In this document: in pieces, positions 11,375 to 23,626 of the stretch
Position numbering within the stretch: position 1 is the first letter of the stretch
Layout: each line of letters opens with the position of its first letter
Source: Rattus norvegicus
Taxonomy: Eukaryota; Chordata; Mammalia; Rodentia; Muridae
Direction of reading: 5' to 3'
Length of the DNA stretch: 64,000 nucleotides
Assembly: GCF_036323735.1 (NCBI RefSeq)
Contig: NC_086020.1
Location: 128,460,210-128,524,209, forward strand
Translations under genes and position numbers: made by a program
Notes under the pieces: generated by a model
Told to the model about the DNA's origin: nothing
What the model saw: only the letters and a program-made list of their open reading frames with translations
The model's database searches: none

Positions 11375-12388
11375 GATCCAGGACTTGTTGTAGTGGGAGA
11401 ATTGGATTCTGATGATGTCTAGTAGCCTTGGTTTCTGTTGCTTATGTTCTTACGCTTCCTCTAGCCATCTGGTTATGTCTAGTGCTTCCTGCTTTTGCTG
11501 TGTGTGACTGCAGCCTATTCATCCTGTGATCTTGGTTTTATCAGAACTCCTCAGAGTCTAGATGTCTATGTGATCATATGATTCTGTGATCCCGTGATTC
11601 TGAGATGCTTGTATTTAATGTCCTGGGAGTTAAGCTTCCTGTGTGATCTTGTAATCCTGTGATATTGGGCATTTCATAGTTCCTCTGATCCTGGGGGAGT
11701 TATAGCACCTAGAAGTCTGACTTCCTCTGGGTGTTGTGGTACTTTGTGTGGATCCAGCTCCCAAAGTCTGCTCAGGGCACTGGTTCAGATCAGAAGGAAC
11801 CCAATCCCCTGGGAGATCCAGTTACTCCCAGTGAAGGTTGGGGCAGATGTTGTGACCTCTCCTGTAATCTTGGGAGTTTCAGAACACCTGGGATGAGGCT
11901 CTCCCTGGGTGTTTTAGGAGTGGGTGCAGAGTCATCACCCATGATCTGCTCAGGGCACTAAGCAGAAGGGAACCCATGTCACTGCCTGGGTAGCATTTCC
12001 TGCATCCCTAGATCCTGGGGGTTCCAGTAACTCCTAGTATTGGGGCAGTTTGTTGTGGCCTCTTCACCTCTGACGCTGGGCATATTATAACACATGGGAG
12101 TCAGGCTTTCTCTTGGTTTTGTGGAATGGCTTGCAGAGCCAGCACCCAAGGCTGGCTCAGGGCACTGCTTCAGACCAGAAGGGACCAGTGCCCCTGACTG
12201 GGTGTGGCTTCCTGCATCCCTGGATCCTGAGGGAACCAGCTACTCCTGTTATTGGTGCAGATGTTGCCCTGGGTGTTTCAGAGCACCTTACACAGGTAAG
12301 TTATTTCAGCAGGCTCTTCAGGGAAGAACGGGTGTGTGCTGAGCACACCACAGCTGGCCTTCTCCTTTGTTTTTTCCCCTGCACCTCA
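11375..12388 (+). promoter_or_regulatory. L1 5'UTR remnant (internal promoter region)
   Basis: GC-richer sequence with degenerate repeats of the type atcctgtgat(c/t)ctg and recurring ctgctcagggcac blocks. It is homologous to the isolated segment at about 38815-39500, and here it sits immediately 5' of ORF2 sequence, which identifies it as an L1 5'UTR. A consensus splice donor CAG|GTAAGT lies at 12293-12301. Short open frames here (about 76-92 codons) show no domain and are not genes. Confidence 0.75.
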
Positions 12389-14937
12389 TAATACCTTATC
12401 CAAAACTGACCATATAATCAGTCACGAAACAGGCCTCAAGAGATAGAAGAGGATGGAGATAATCCCTTGCATCCTAACAGATCACCATGGACTAAGATTT
12501 GTCATGGTGCCATGATAACAAAAACAACAAAAACTAGAAAGCCTATGTATACATGAAAGCTGAACCATGCTCTACTCAATGATAACTTGGTCAAGAAAGA
12601 AAGAAATAAAGAAATTAAAGATTTTTAGAATTTAATGAAAATGAAGGGGCAAAATACCCCAACTTATGACATACAATGAAAGCAGTGCTAAGAGGAAAAC
12701 TCATAGCTCTGTGTTCCTCCAATAAAGAAACTGGAAAAAGCATATACTAGCAGCTTGACAGCACACCTGAAAGCTCTAGAAGAAAAAGAGGCAAATACAC
12801 CCAAGAGGAGTAGAAGGCAGGAAATAATCAAACTCAGAGCTGAAATCAACCAAGCAGAAACAAAAAGAATTATACAAAGAATCAACAAAAACAGCAGCTG
12901 GTTCTCTGAGAAAATCAATGAGATAGATAAATGATTATCCTGACTAACCAAATGGCAGAGAGACAGAATCCAAATTAACAAAATCAGAAATGAAAAAGGA
13001 GACATAACAACAGCATCTGAGAAAATTCAAAAAATTATGAGACCCTACTACAAAAGCCTATACGCAATAAAACTGGAAAATTTGGAGGAAATGGACAAAT
13101 TTCCAGACAGATACAAGATACCAAAGTAAAATCAGAATCAGATAAACCATCTAAACATTCCCATAACCCTCCTGTAAAGAAATTGAAGCATTCCTTAAAA
13201 GTCTGCCAACCAAAAAATGTCCGGGACCAGATGGGATTAGGGCAGAATTTTATCACACCTTTAAACAAGACCTAATAACAATACTCTTCAAACTATTCCA
13301 CAAAATAGAAACAGAGGGAGCACTACCCATTAGTACCATGCAGCCAAAATTACAATTATAGCTAAATCACACTAAGACCCAACAAAAAAAGAGAATGCTG
13401 CCACAACTTCCCTTATGAATATTGATGTAAAAATACTCAATAAATTTCTTCCAAAATGAATAGAAGAACACATCAAAGTGTTCATCCATCGTGATCAAGA
13501 AGACTTCAGCCTAGGGATGAAGGGATGACAATATACAAAAATCCATCAATATAATCCACTATATAAACAAACACACAGAAAAAGACAAATGATCATCTAA
13601 TTAGAGGATGAGAAAGCATTTGACAAAATGTAACACCCATCATGGTAAAAGTCTTGGAAATATCATTAATTCAGGGCCCATACCTAAACATAATAAAAGC
13701 AATATACAGCAAACCAGTAGCCAAGATCAAATTAAATGGAGAGAAACTTGAATCAATGCCACTAAAATCAGGGACTAGATAAGGCTGCCTACTCTCTTTT
13801 TCTACCTATTCAATGTAATACTCAAAGGTCTAGATACAGCAATTAGACAATAATGGGAGATAAAAAATGTACAAATAGGAAAAGAAGTCAAAATATCACT
13901 ATTAGCAGATGATATGATAGTACACCTAAGTGAACCCGAGAGTTCTACCAGAGAACACCTAAAGTGGATAAACCACTTCAGCAAAGTGGCTAGGTATAAA
14001 TTAAACTCACATCAATCAGTAACCTTCCTCTACTCAAAGGACAAACAGGCTGAGAAAGAAATTAGGGAAATGACACCCTTCACAATAGCCCCAAATAATA
14101 TAAAATACCTTGGTGTGACTCTAACCAAATAAGTGAAATATCTGTGTGACAAGAATTTCAAGTCTCTGAAGAAAGAAATCAAAGATCTCAGAAGATGGGA
14201 AGGCCTCCAATGTTCATGGATTGGCAGGATTAATATAGTGAAATGACCATCTTGCTGAAAGAAATCTACAGATTCTATGCATTCCCCACCAATAATCCAA
14301 CTCAATTCTCACAACGTTAGACTAATTTGCAAATTCATTTAGAATAACAAAGTATCCAGGATACCAAAAATTATTCTCAACAATAAAAGAACTTCTGGGG
14401 GAATCACCATCCCTGACCTTAAGCTGTATCACAGAGCAACAGTGATAAAAAATCTGTATGGTATTGGTACAGAGAAAGGCAGATAAATCAGTGGAATAGA
14501 ATTGAAGACTCAGAAGTTAACCCACTCACCTATGGACACTTGTACTTTAACAAATGAGCTAAAGCCTTCCAGTTAAAAAGGAAAACATTTTCTACAAATG
14601 GTGCTGGTTCAACTAGAGGTCAGCATGTAGAAGAATGCAAATAGATCCATTCTTATCACTCTGTACAAAGCTTAAGTCCAAGTGGATCAAGGACCTCCAC
14701 ATCAAACCAGATACACTCAAATTAATAGAAAAAAGTGGGGAAGGGCACTCACATGGGCACTCAGGAAAGTTTCCTGAAGAAAACACCAATAGCTTATGCT
14801 CTAAGATCAAGAATCGATAAATGGGATCTCATAAAAGTTCAAAGCTCCTGTAAGGCAAAGGACACTGTCATTAGGAAAAACAGCAACCAACAGAATAGGA
14901 AAAGATCTTTACCAATCCTGCATCTGAAAAAGGGCTA
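12389..14937 (+). pseudogene. L1 ORF2 remnant (partial endonuclease, reverse transcriptase)
   Basis: Joins ORF2 at the endonuclease segment that reads KIDHII in other copies. It covers the linker, reverse transcriptase and part of the C-terminal region in several frames with many stops. The catalytic FADD is altered to LADD (tta gca gat gat, about 13901-13912). About 200 N-terminal codons and all of ORF1 are missing. Clearly dead. Confidence 0.88.
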
Positions 14938-15905
14938 AAATTCATCCATTCTTAACTCCTTATACAAAGCTCAAGTCCAAGTGTATCATGACCTGAGAGT
15001 TAAACCAGATACACTGAAAACAATAGAAGAGAAGGTGGGGAAGTCCTTTGAACATATGGGCACTGGGGAAAATTTCCTGAATGTAATACCAACAACTTAT
15101 GCTCTAAGATCATCAAAAGACAAATGAGACCTATAAAACTGCAAACTTCTCTAATGCAAAGGACACTGTCAATAAGACAAAATGGCAACCAATAGATTAG
15201 GAAAAGGTCTTTACCAATTCTACATTCAATAGAGCCAATATATTCAAAGAACTCAAGAATAGAGTTCAGAGAACCAAATAACACTATTATAAATGTGCTG
15301 TAGCGCTAAACAGATTTCTCAAAAAAAGGAATTATCAAATAGCTGCAAATCATGTGAGAAATAATCAAATCCTTAGACATCAGGGAATGCAAATCAAAAC
15401 AACCGTGAGATTCCACCTCACACCAGTCAGAATGACTAAGATCAAAAACGCAGGTGACAGCAGATCCTAGCAAGGATGTGGAGAAAGAGGAACACTCCTC
15501 CATTTGTTGTTGGGATTGCAAGCTTGTACACTCACTCTGGAAATCAGTCTGGCAGGACCTCAGAAAATTGGACACAGTACCACCTGAGAACCCAGCTATA
15601 CTACCCCTTTGCCTATACCCAAAAGATGCTCCAACATACAATAAGGACACATTTTCCACTATGTTCATAGCAGCCTTATTTACAATAGCCAGAAGCTGGA
15701 AAGAACCCAGATGTCCTTCAACATAGGAATGGATACAGAATATGTGTTACATTTACACAGTGGAATACCACTCAGCTGTTAAAAACAATGACTTCATGAA
15801 ATTCTTAGGCAAATGGATAGGACTAGAAAATATCATCTTGATTGAGGTAACCCAGTCACAAAATAACACACATGGTACATACTAACTGATAAGTGGATAT
15901 TAGCC
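14938..15905 (+). pseudogene. Second L1 ORF2 C-terminal segment
   Basis: Restarts about 300 bp upstream in ORF2 order relative to where the preceding segment ended, then runs through the Cys-rich region to the ORF2 end near 15905. The frame at 15454-15726 gives a recognisable C-terminal stretch. Base differences from the first copy are numerous throughout, which favours a different L1 source or a very old duplication. Confidence 0.8.
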
Positions 15906-16672
15906 CAAATTCTCCAAATACCCAGGATACAATTTACAGATCAAATGAACCTTAGGAAGAAGACAGAAAAAAGTGCGAATGCTTCAGTACTTCTTAGAAG
16001 GGGGAACAAAATTCTCTCAAGGAGGAAATTCAGAGACAGTATGGAGCAGAGTCAGAAGGAAAGGCCATCCACAGATGGCCACAAATGAGGATCCATTTCC
16101 CATGCAGTCAACAGACCCAGGCACTATTTGGGATGCCAAGAGGTAAATGCTGTCATGAGCTTGATATTGCTGCCTTCTGAGAGGCTCTTCTGGAGCCTGA
16201 CAAATACAGAGATGTGTGCTCACAGCCAACCATTGGACTGAGAAAGGGGTCCTCAGTGGAGGAGTTAGAAAAGGGACTGAGGTACCTGAGGGGGTTTGCA
16301 ATCCCATAGGGAGAACCACAATATCAAACAGACCCATACACCCCAGACCTCCCAGAGACTAAAACCACCAACCAAAAAGTATAGTTGGAGCAACCCAGGG
16401 CTCCAGCTGCATATGTAGCAGAGGATGGGCCTTGTCAGACATCAATGTGAGTAGAGGCCCTTGATCCTATGAAGGCTAGATGCCTCAGTATACGGGAATG
16501 CCAGTGCATGGAGGTGGGAGGGAGTGGGTGGTTGATTGGGTGGGTAGCACCCTCATAGAAGCAGGAGGTAGGGGGATGGGATGCGGGATTTCCAGAGTGG
16601 AGACCAGGAAAGTGAATTACATTTGAAATGTAAATGAACAAAATATCCAATAAAAATTCTTGTAAAGATAAA
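15906..16672 (+). mobile_element. L1 3'UTR of the preceding remnant
   Basis: Contains the usual order of 3'UTR blocks (aatgcttcagtacttctt, tgctcacagccaaccattg, the gggctccagctgcatatg block) and ends with aaatgtaaatgaacaaaatatccaataaa. The G-rich tract is reduced to ggaggtgggagggagtggg. Confidence 0.85.
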
Positions 16673-19335
16673 AACAAACAACTCCTATGAAATCACAGTA
16701 CATAGTAACTGCCTGTTTCTTTATGACTAAGGGCCATTAGGATTCAATATTTGTATTCATTTAATTAGACATTTTTAATTTTCAGGGTATTAAAAGGCAG
16801 AACACAGGGGAATGAAGGTCATGGACTATTGGTACATACTCTGCCCTTTTACTGGCTTATCAGTTTATCAGTTAAATCATCTCTGACTCAAACAGTCATA
16901 TGTTGTTTCCATCCCTATTTTTATGAAGAATTTTAATCCATAAAATAATATCTTAGATATCTTACACAATTTAAAGGAATATCTTTGTCCATTCAGAAAC
17001 TGTTCTGATCAATTAAAAAGGTCACAGAAATGGCACAATCACAACCCATGTTCTGCATTATAATGCATATATATTAAATAATTTATCTTAATTATATAAT
17101 ATAGGTGGCATAATAAGTAGTTCAAAGAATCAAAACTTCGTAAACTTACACAGAACAAAATTGAGTTGCCCTGAATTCTAAATAGGTACCAAACACACTG
17201 TTACATATTGGAAAAGACCAGACATGATCCCAATCACCTAGACTATGATTTGCATATACACTGGAAAGAACTTTTTGAAAGAAACAGATGGTAGAGGATT
17301 TATACAGGACACTGCATGAGGATCAGTTCTTGACAGTCAAGCGATGCTCAGCTGAAGCAGAGTTGGGATTTTGTCAGAATAGGAGAAGTGAATTGTATTT
17401 GTAATCAAGTCTTCGGCAGCACGTTCAAAATCAACTATTGACAGATAGTCCTATTTTGTGTTCTTTAGTAGTGACACGGGCACAATGCTTACAGACATCA
17501 TGACAATATTTTCTGGAACCTACTTGTATCAGGTTGAAAGGCTTATTACCCTCAACTGAAAGGTCACAGTATAAAATAAGCTGGAAAAATACTAGGCGAA
17601 AACCAGGAAGCTTAGAATATGTCTATTTTAGTCATTCAAAAAAAACATCTTTACTAAAATGAGGTTAATAGGGTTACTTCCTTTACAAGAAATTGGCTAG
17701 TTGTATTTTGAATATAGTTTGGATTCAAAGCTAAAATCTATGCAAAAGACATTGAGAAAAATGTAAAAATGACACTCACTAACAGGCAAGTTTATTTCTC
17801 CTTCGAGTAAAGACTTAAAAGTTAGGAACATAGCTCAGCAAAAAGTGAAAATTATTGGCAAAGTAGAGATTTCTCAGATAGAGATGGGGCTTCCATTGTT
17901 TCGGAACCAAGAATTCTATTTGAAGTTTGTCTATCCTACCTGCTAATTCTTTTCTCTCACTGTTTCTACTTGTGTATATTTGTCTAGGTACCCTCTCTGT
18001 GACAGGGAATGTGTCTCAACCTCAGGAATTGGAGGTTGGCTAGGATCCTATCTTCAAGTACAATCAGAGGGAATTTTATTGCTATCAGGAACAATCTTAC
18101 TCCTCAGAAATGGATAATCATGACACGGACAATAGTATATCAGTACTCAGGATCCTCCAGAAATACCACTACAAGTTCCATTGCCTGAAACAGTGTTTTG
18201 AGAATAGGCACAATAAAACTTTTCTCCTGCTTGGAAAACATTCCAATACAATTACTGGCAATCAGAGTCTATGTTGGATGCTGTACTGTCTTAGTGGAAT
18301 CTTAAAAATATCTCTTGTTAATTCCACCTGACATATTTTATCCATAAAATTATCATTTTTTTCTTTGAGAGTTTCATCTAATATGTTGATATCATAGTCC
18401 CACTTTCATCAGATTTTCCCAAATCTAAACCTCCTGCCCCAAAAACTCAAAATGTGTCAGTCCTTTGGAGCAAGTTCAATTTTCAGAAGCCACCCTTAGA
18501 GAAAACAGAAACTACCTCACCAAGCATCTAACAATTACAAGTAGCTCCACTGATGGAGGTACAGTTTTGTGTTGACCTCTCCTCTCTATACTGAAATTAT
18601 ATGTCTGATTTGATTTTTCAAAGGTCTTATACATATTATGTGATATGCTATTACAACAGCCATGAGTTTGCATGCACCACTGCCTCGCTGTGTATAAAAT
18701 CACTATTTCCCTGCAATCCTCCACCAAATCTGCTTCTTATGATCTTTTTATTCCATGACTTCTAGCCTATATATGTTTCGTTTGGGGCACATTTAGGTTT
18801 CATTCTCAAGTCTTTTATTTTGTGTGCATTGATCAGTTATGGAATTCTGAGTTACTCACCATATACTGCAAAGAAAAACTTGTCTGGCAGTGGTTAAGAG
18901 ATGCATTAGTTTATGGGTATAATGATAAGTCATAAGAAGATAGTTTAACGTTATACATATTACCTCTGAGAGCAGAAGCAATACCACCCAACACTATAAA
19001 AGCCAGCCAGTAGAGATGAGACTTCTTGGGTACTCACAGTTTCATTCTCCATCTTCTGTGACTCACTTGATTGTTATATGCAGCAATTTCTCAAAGCCAA
19101 CAAAGAACAATAGCAGTAGCCTCTAATGGTTAGTGGTCTATGAAACACCACTTGTCAGCATGTCCAAAGGAAGTAACCCATTCCTGGAGCTAGAAATTTT
19201 ATTTGTAATCCTCTCTTCTCTAGTAGGTGCACTTCTCTGTTATAAGGTAATTGCACATTAAGGCAGACATAGAAAACATAGGTAATTACTGAGTATTGAT
19301 GTTTTTGTTTACAAAATGAATAGTTATGTGGAAAT
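16673..19335. other. Spacer, nothing recognised
   Basis: AT-rich to mixed sequence. Short frames such as 18110-18331 have no domain signature or supporting context. No exon or RNA gene seen. Confidence 0.5.
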
Positions 19336-19943
19336 AAAAATACTGTTGGACCACAGTTTCCTGCACCCAAATCCCATTGGGAAGAGAGTTGAACACCCAG
19401 AAGTGCAAACATGCTGAGACCGCAGGACAGACCGCCACTTCTGCACACATCTGCTCACATCCCTGGTCCAAGGGAAAACTGCACAGTGCCTCTGGACACA
19501 GGAATATAGGAACAGTCAGCCACCTGTACATGAGGTTCTAGTCTGCACCCAGGAGGGAACTGAACCAGCCAAACAGCTCCCTGAACCCAAATCCCTAGAG
19601 GGGGAGATCTGGAAGCTCAGAAGTGTGGACACTCCTGAGAAGCCAGAGGAGACTACCCTCTGCCCACATTCCAAACCCAAGAGGGAATCACCTAGTGTCA
19701 ACTGCAAACCCTGGGTGCAAGGACCTAGGAACATTCAGGGCCAGGTTCCTTCTCATTCTTACCCATGCCTAGAGCTGGAAGACAGCCACCAGAGCCTACA
19801 CACCTGAAATCATAGCACCTGTTCTCAGAAAATGCTGAAAGAAAACAGGAAAACAGTTCTACAGGAGTGCTAACACAGAGGCCTACAGGAATGTAAGGTC
19901 ACTCTTGGAAACAGCAAGACAAGCAAGCACCAGAGACAACCCA

Positions 19944-21060
19944 ATGGCTAGAGGCAAGCACAGAAACATAAGCAACAGAAACAAAGACTACTTGTAATCA
20001 TCAGAGCCCAGTTCTCCCACCGAAAAAATTACTGGATATCCAAACACACCAGAAAAGCAAGATTTAGATTTAAAATCACATTTTATGATAATGATGGAGG
20101 ACTTTAACGAGGAGATAAAGATCTCCCTTAAAGAAATGCAGGAAAACACAAGTAAAGAAGTAGAAGCCCTTAAAGAGGAAACACAAAAAATCCTGAAAGA
20201 ACTACAAGAAAAAAACAACCAAACAGGTGAAGGAATTGAACAAAATTGTTCAGGATTTAAAAATGGAAATAGAAACAATAAATAAAGCACAAAGGGAGAC
20301 AACCTTGGATATAGAAAACCTCAGGAAAAGACAAGGAGTTGTGGATACAGGCATCACCAACAGAATACAAGAGATAGAAGAGAGAATCTTGGGTGCAGAA
20401 GATACTATAGAAAACATTGACACAACTGTCAAAGTTAATGTAAAATGCCAAAATCTCCTAGGGCAGAACATCAAGGAAATCCAGAACACAATGAGAATAC
20501 CAAACCTTAGGATAATAGGTATAGAAGAAAGTGAAGACTCCCAACTTAAAAGGCCAGAAAATATATTAAACAAAATTATGGAAGCAAACTTCCCTAACCT
20601 AAAAAAAGAGATGCCCATAAACATACAAGAAGCCTACAGAACTCCAAATAGATTGGACCAGAAGAGAAATTAGTCCTATTGCATAATAGTTGAAACACCA
20701 AATGCATGAAGCAAAAAAAAAAAGTATATTAAAAGCAGTAAGGGGAAAAGGTCAAGTGACAGATAAGGGCAGACCTATAAGAATTACACCAGACTTCTCA
20801 CCAGAGACTAGGAAAGTCAGAAAATTCTGGACAGATGTAATACAGACCCTAAGAAAACACAATTGCCAGCCCAAACTACTATATCCAGCAAAACTTTCAA
20901 CTAACATAGATGAAGAAATCAAGATATTCCATGACAAAACCAAATTTATAAAATATCTTTCTACAAATCCAGTCTTACAAAGATAATGTATGGAAAACTC
21001 CAATACCAGGAGAGTAACTACACCATACAGAAAGCAAGAGTGTAATTTCTATGCAATGAA
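19944..21060 (+). pseudogene. ORF1 remnant of the old L1
   Basis: The ATG at 19944 matches the start of ORF1 in younger copies (MARGKH). The remnant retains the coiled coil (about 20085-20440), the RRM segment with NLRIIGIEESEDSQLK (about 20500-20570) and the C-terminal domain (to about 20990), but in three frames with stops at 20283-20285 and 20671-20673. Its coiled coil has fewer repeat units than the younger copies. Confidence 0.88.
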
Positions 21061-21094
21061 ACCAATATAGAGACATACAAACATAATTGGACCT

Positions 21095-21653
21095 CTAACA
21101 ATGAAAATAGCAGGAAGCAATAATCACTATTCCTTAATATCTCTCAACATCAATGAACTCAATTCCCCAATAAAAAATATAGACTAACAGTCTGGATACA
21201 TAAAGAGAACCTAGCATTTTGCTGCACTCAGGAAACGCAACTCAGAGACAAAGACAGAAACTACCTCAGAGTATATGGCTGCAAAAGAGCTTTCCAAGCA
21301 AATGGCCTGGAGAAACAAGCTGGAGTCACCATTCTAATATTGAATAAAATTGATTTTAACCAAAAGTCATTAAAAAAGATAAGGAAGGACACTTCATATT
21401 CATCAAAGGAAAAATCCACCAAAATGAACTCTCCATCCTAAATATCTATGCTCAAATGCAAGGGCACCTACATTAATAAAAGAAACCTTACTAAAGCTCA
21501 AAGCACACAATGTACTTCAGACAGTAATAGTAGGAGATTTCAACACCCCACTCTCATCATTGGGCAGATCATGGAAACAGAAATTAAACAGAAATAGAGA
21601 AACTAACAGAATATATGATCCAAATGGATTTAACAGATGTTTATAAAACATCC
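21095..21653 (+). pseudogene. ORF2 5' part of the old L1 (endonuclease)
   Basis: Covers the ORF2 start and most of the endonuclease region in broken frames, then is interrupted by the young L1. The last bases, aaaacatcc (21645-21653), are the left copy of that insertion's target-site duplication; ORF2 resumes after 28696. Confidence 0.88.
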
Positions 21654-22376
21654 TGCGCAGCAGCTCTCTGCCCCCAGACCCTGTGAGAGAGAGACCCAAC
21701 CGCCTGGTCAGGTGGGCACTCCTGAGGCTGCAGAGCGGAAGAGACCACCAACACTGCTCACCACTGCCCACATCCCTGGCCCAAGAGGAAACTGTATAAG
21801 GGCTCTGGGCTCCCGTGGGGGAGGGCCCAGGAGCGGCAGGACCCCTGTGCCTGAGACACCACCAAAACCAGAAGGAAACAGACCAGATAAACAGTTCTCT
21901 GCACCCAAATCCCGTGGGAGGGAGAGCTGAACCTTCAGAGAGGCAGACAAGCCTGGGAAACCAGAAGAGACGGCTCTCTGCACACACATCTCGGACGCCA
22001 GAGGAAAAAGCCAAAGACCATCTGGAACCCTGGTGCACTGAAGCTCCCGGGAACGGCGGCACAGGTCTTCCTGGTTGCTGCCGCTGCAGAGAGCCCGTGG
22101 GTAGCACCCCACGAGCGAACTTGAGCCTTGGGACCACAGGTAAGACCAACTTTTCTGCTGCAAGAAAGCTGCCTAGTGAACTCAAGACACAGGCCCACAG
22201 GAACAGATGAAGACCTGTAGAGAGGAAAAACCACACGCCGGAAAGCAGAACACTCTGTCCCCATAACTGACTGAAAGAGAGGAAAACAGGTCTACAGCAC
22301 TCCTGACACACAGGCTTATAGGACAGTCTAGCCACTGTCAGAAATAGCAGAACAAAGTAACACTAGAGATAATCTG
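21654..22376 (+). promoter_or_regulatory. Young L1 5'UTR (internal promoter)
   Basis: GC-rich 723-bp leader homologous to 59516-60287. In rodent L1 this region carries the internal RNA polymerase II promoter. A consensus splice donor CAG|GTAAGA lies at 22137-22145. The minus strand holds an unusually long open frame through most of the leader (see findings). No TATA box stands out, as expected for L1. Confidence 0.8.
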
Positions 22377-23550
22377 ATGGCAAGAGGCAAGCACAGGAAC
22401 CCAAGCAACAGAAACCAAGACTACATGGCATCTTCGGAGCCCAATTCTCCCATCAAAACAAACATGGAATATCCAAGCACACCAGAAAAGCAAGATCTAG
22501 TTCCAAAATCATTTTTGATCATGATGCTGGAGGACTTCAAGAAAGACGTGAAGAACTCCCTAAGAGAACAAGTAGAAGCCTACAGAGAGGAATCGCAAAA
22601 ATGCCTGAAAGAATCGCAAAAATCCCTGAAAGAATTCCAGGAAAACATAAATAAACAAGTAGAAGCCCATAGAGAGGAGACACGAAAATCCCTGAAAGTA
22701 TTCCAGGAAAACATAAATAAACAAGTAGAAGCCCATAGAGAGGAGACACAAAAATCCCTAAAGAATTCCAGGAAAACACAATCAAACAGTTGAAGGAATT
22801 AAAAATGGAAATAGAAGCAATCAAGAAAGAACACATGGAAACAACCCTGGATATAGAAAACCAAAAGAAGAGACAAGGAGCTGTAGATACAAGCTTCACC
22901 AACAGAATACAAGAGATGGAAGAGAGAATCTCAGGAGCAGAAGATTCCATAGAAATCATTGACTCAACCGTCAAAGATAATGTAAAGCGGAAAAAGCTAC
23001 TGGTCCAAAACATACAGGAAATCCAGGACTCAATGAGAAGATCAAACCTAAGGATAATAGGGATAGAAGAGAGTGAAGACTCCCAGCTCAAAGGACCAGT
23101 AAATATCTTCAACAAAATCATAGAAGAAAACTTCCCTAACCTAAAAAAAGAGATACCCATAGACATACAAGAAGCCTACAGAACTCCAAATGGATTGGAC
23201 CAGAAAAGAAACACCTCCCGTCACATAATTGTCAAAACACCAAACGCACAAAATAAAGAAAGAATATTAAAAGCAGTAAGGGAAAAAGGTCAAGTAACAT
23301 ATAAAGGGAGAACTATCAGAATCACACCAGACTTCTCGCCAGAAGATCCTGGACTGTTGTCATACAGACCCTAAGAGAACACAAATGCCAGCCCAGGTTA
23401 CTGTATCCAGGAAAACTCTAAATTAACATTGATGGAGAAACCAAGATATTCCATGACAAAACCAAATTTATACAATATCTTTCCACAAATCCAGCACTGC
23501 AAAGGATAATAAATGGTAAACCCAACATAAGGAGGCAAGCTATACCCTAG
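22377..23550 (+). pseudogene. L1 ORF1 (RNA-binding chaperone), two frameshifts
   Basis: ORF1p coats L1 RNA as a trimer. Translation starts at the ATG at 22377 (MARGKHRNPSNRN). The coiled coil contains a 22-residue repeat in tandem (66 bp: 22623-22688 and 22689-22754). A 1-bp loss near 22760 (tccctaaag against tccctgaaag) ends this frame at 22793. The rest continues in another frame from 22790: coiled coil, RRM (NLRIIGIEESEDS), then REKGQVTYKGR. A 16-bp deletion after DFSPE, between two GCCAGA copies, shifts the frame again and stops it at 23374. The remaining C-terminal domain runs to a TAG at 23550. Non-functional as it stands. Confidence 0.93.
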
Positions 23551-23626
23551 AAGAAGCAAGAAACTAATCGTCTTGGCAACAAAACAAAGAGAATGAAAGC
23601 ACAAAAACATAACCTCACATCCAAAT

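Larger units (their letters stand above)
11375..16672 (+). mobile_element. Degraded composite L1 (5'UTR-ORF2-ORF2'-3'UTR), ORF1 missing
   Basis: An old L1-type 5'UTR (11375-12388) joins directly to ORF2 inside the endonuclease domain; ORF1 and the first part of ORF2 are absent. ORF2 then runs with many stops to about 14937. There the sequence jumps back about 300 bp in ORF2 order and repeats that stretch in a diverged form (14943-15235) before continuing to the C-terminus, 3'UTR and the gaaatgtaaatgaac tail near 16672. The repeat means either an old internal duplication or two different L1 copies lying end to end. Confidence 0.85.

Noticed and set aside
11731..12391. Three overlapping open frames of 76-92 codons
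   Set aside because: They lie in a degraded L1 5'UTR, have no domain, and the homologous segment at 38.8-39.5 kb is not open in these frames.
18110..18331. 73-codon frame in spacer DNA
   Set aside because: No domain, no Kozak context of note, no neighbouring exons; length is expected by chance.
22537..23166. 209-codon minus-strand frame opposite ORF1 (similar ones at 24258-24827 and 62119-62688)
   Set aside because: These are complements of A-rich ORF1/ORF2 coding DNA, which contains few stop complements. They are hydrophobic, low-complexity shadows of the real frame.
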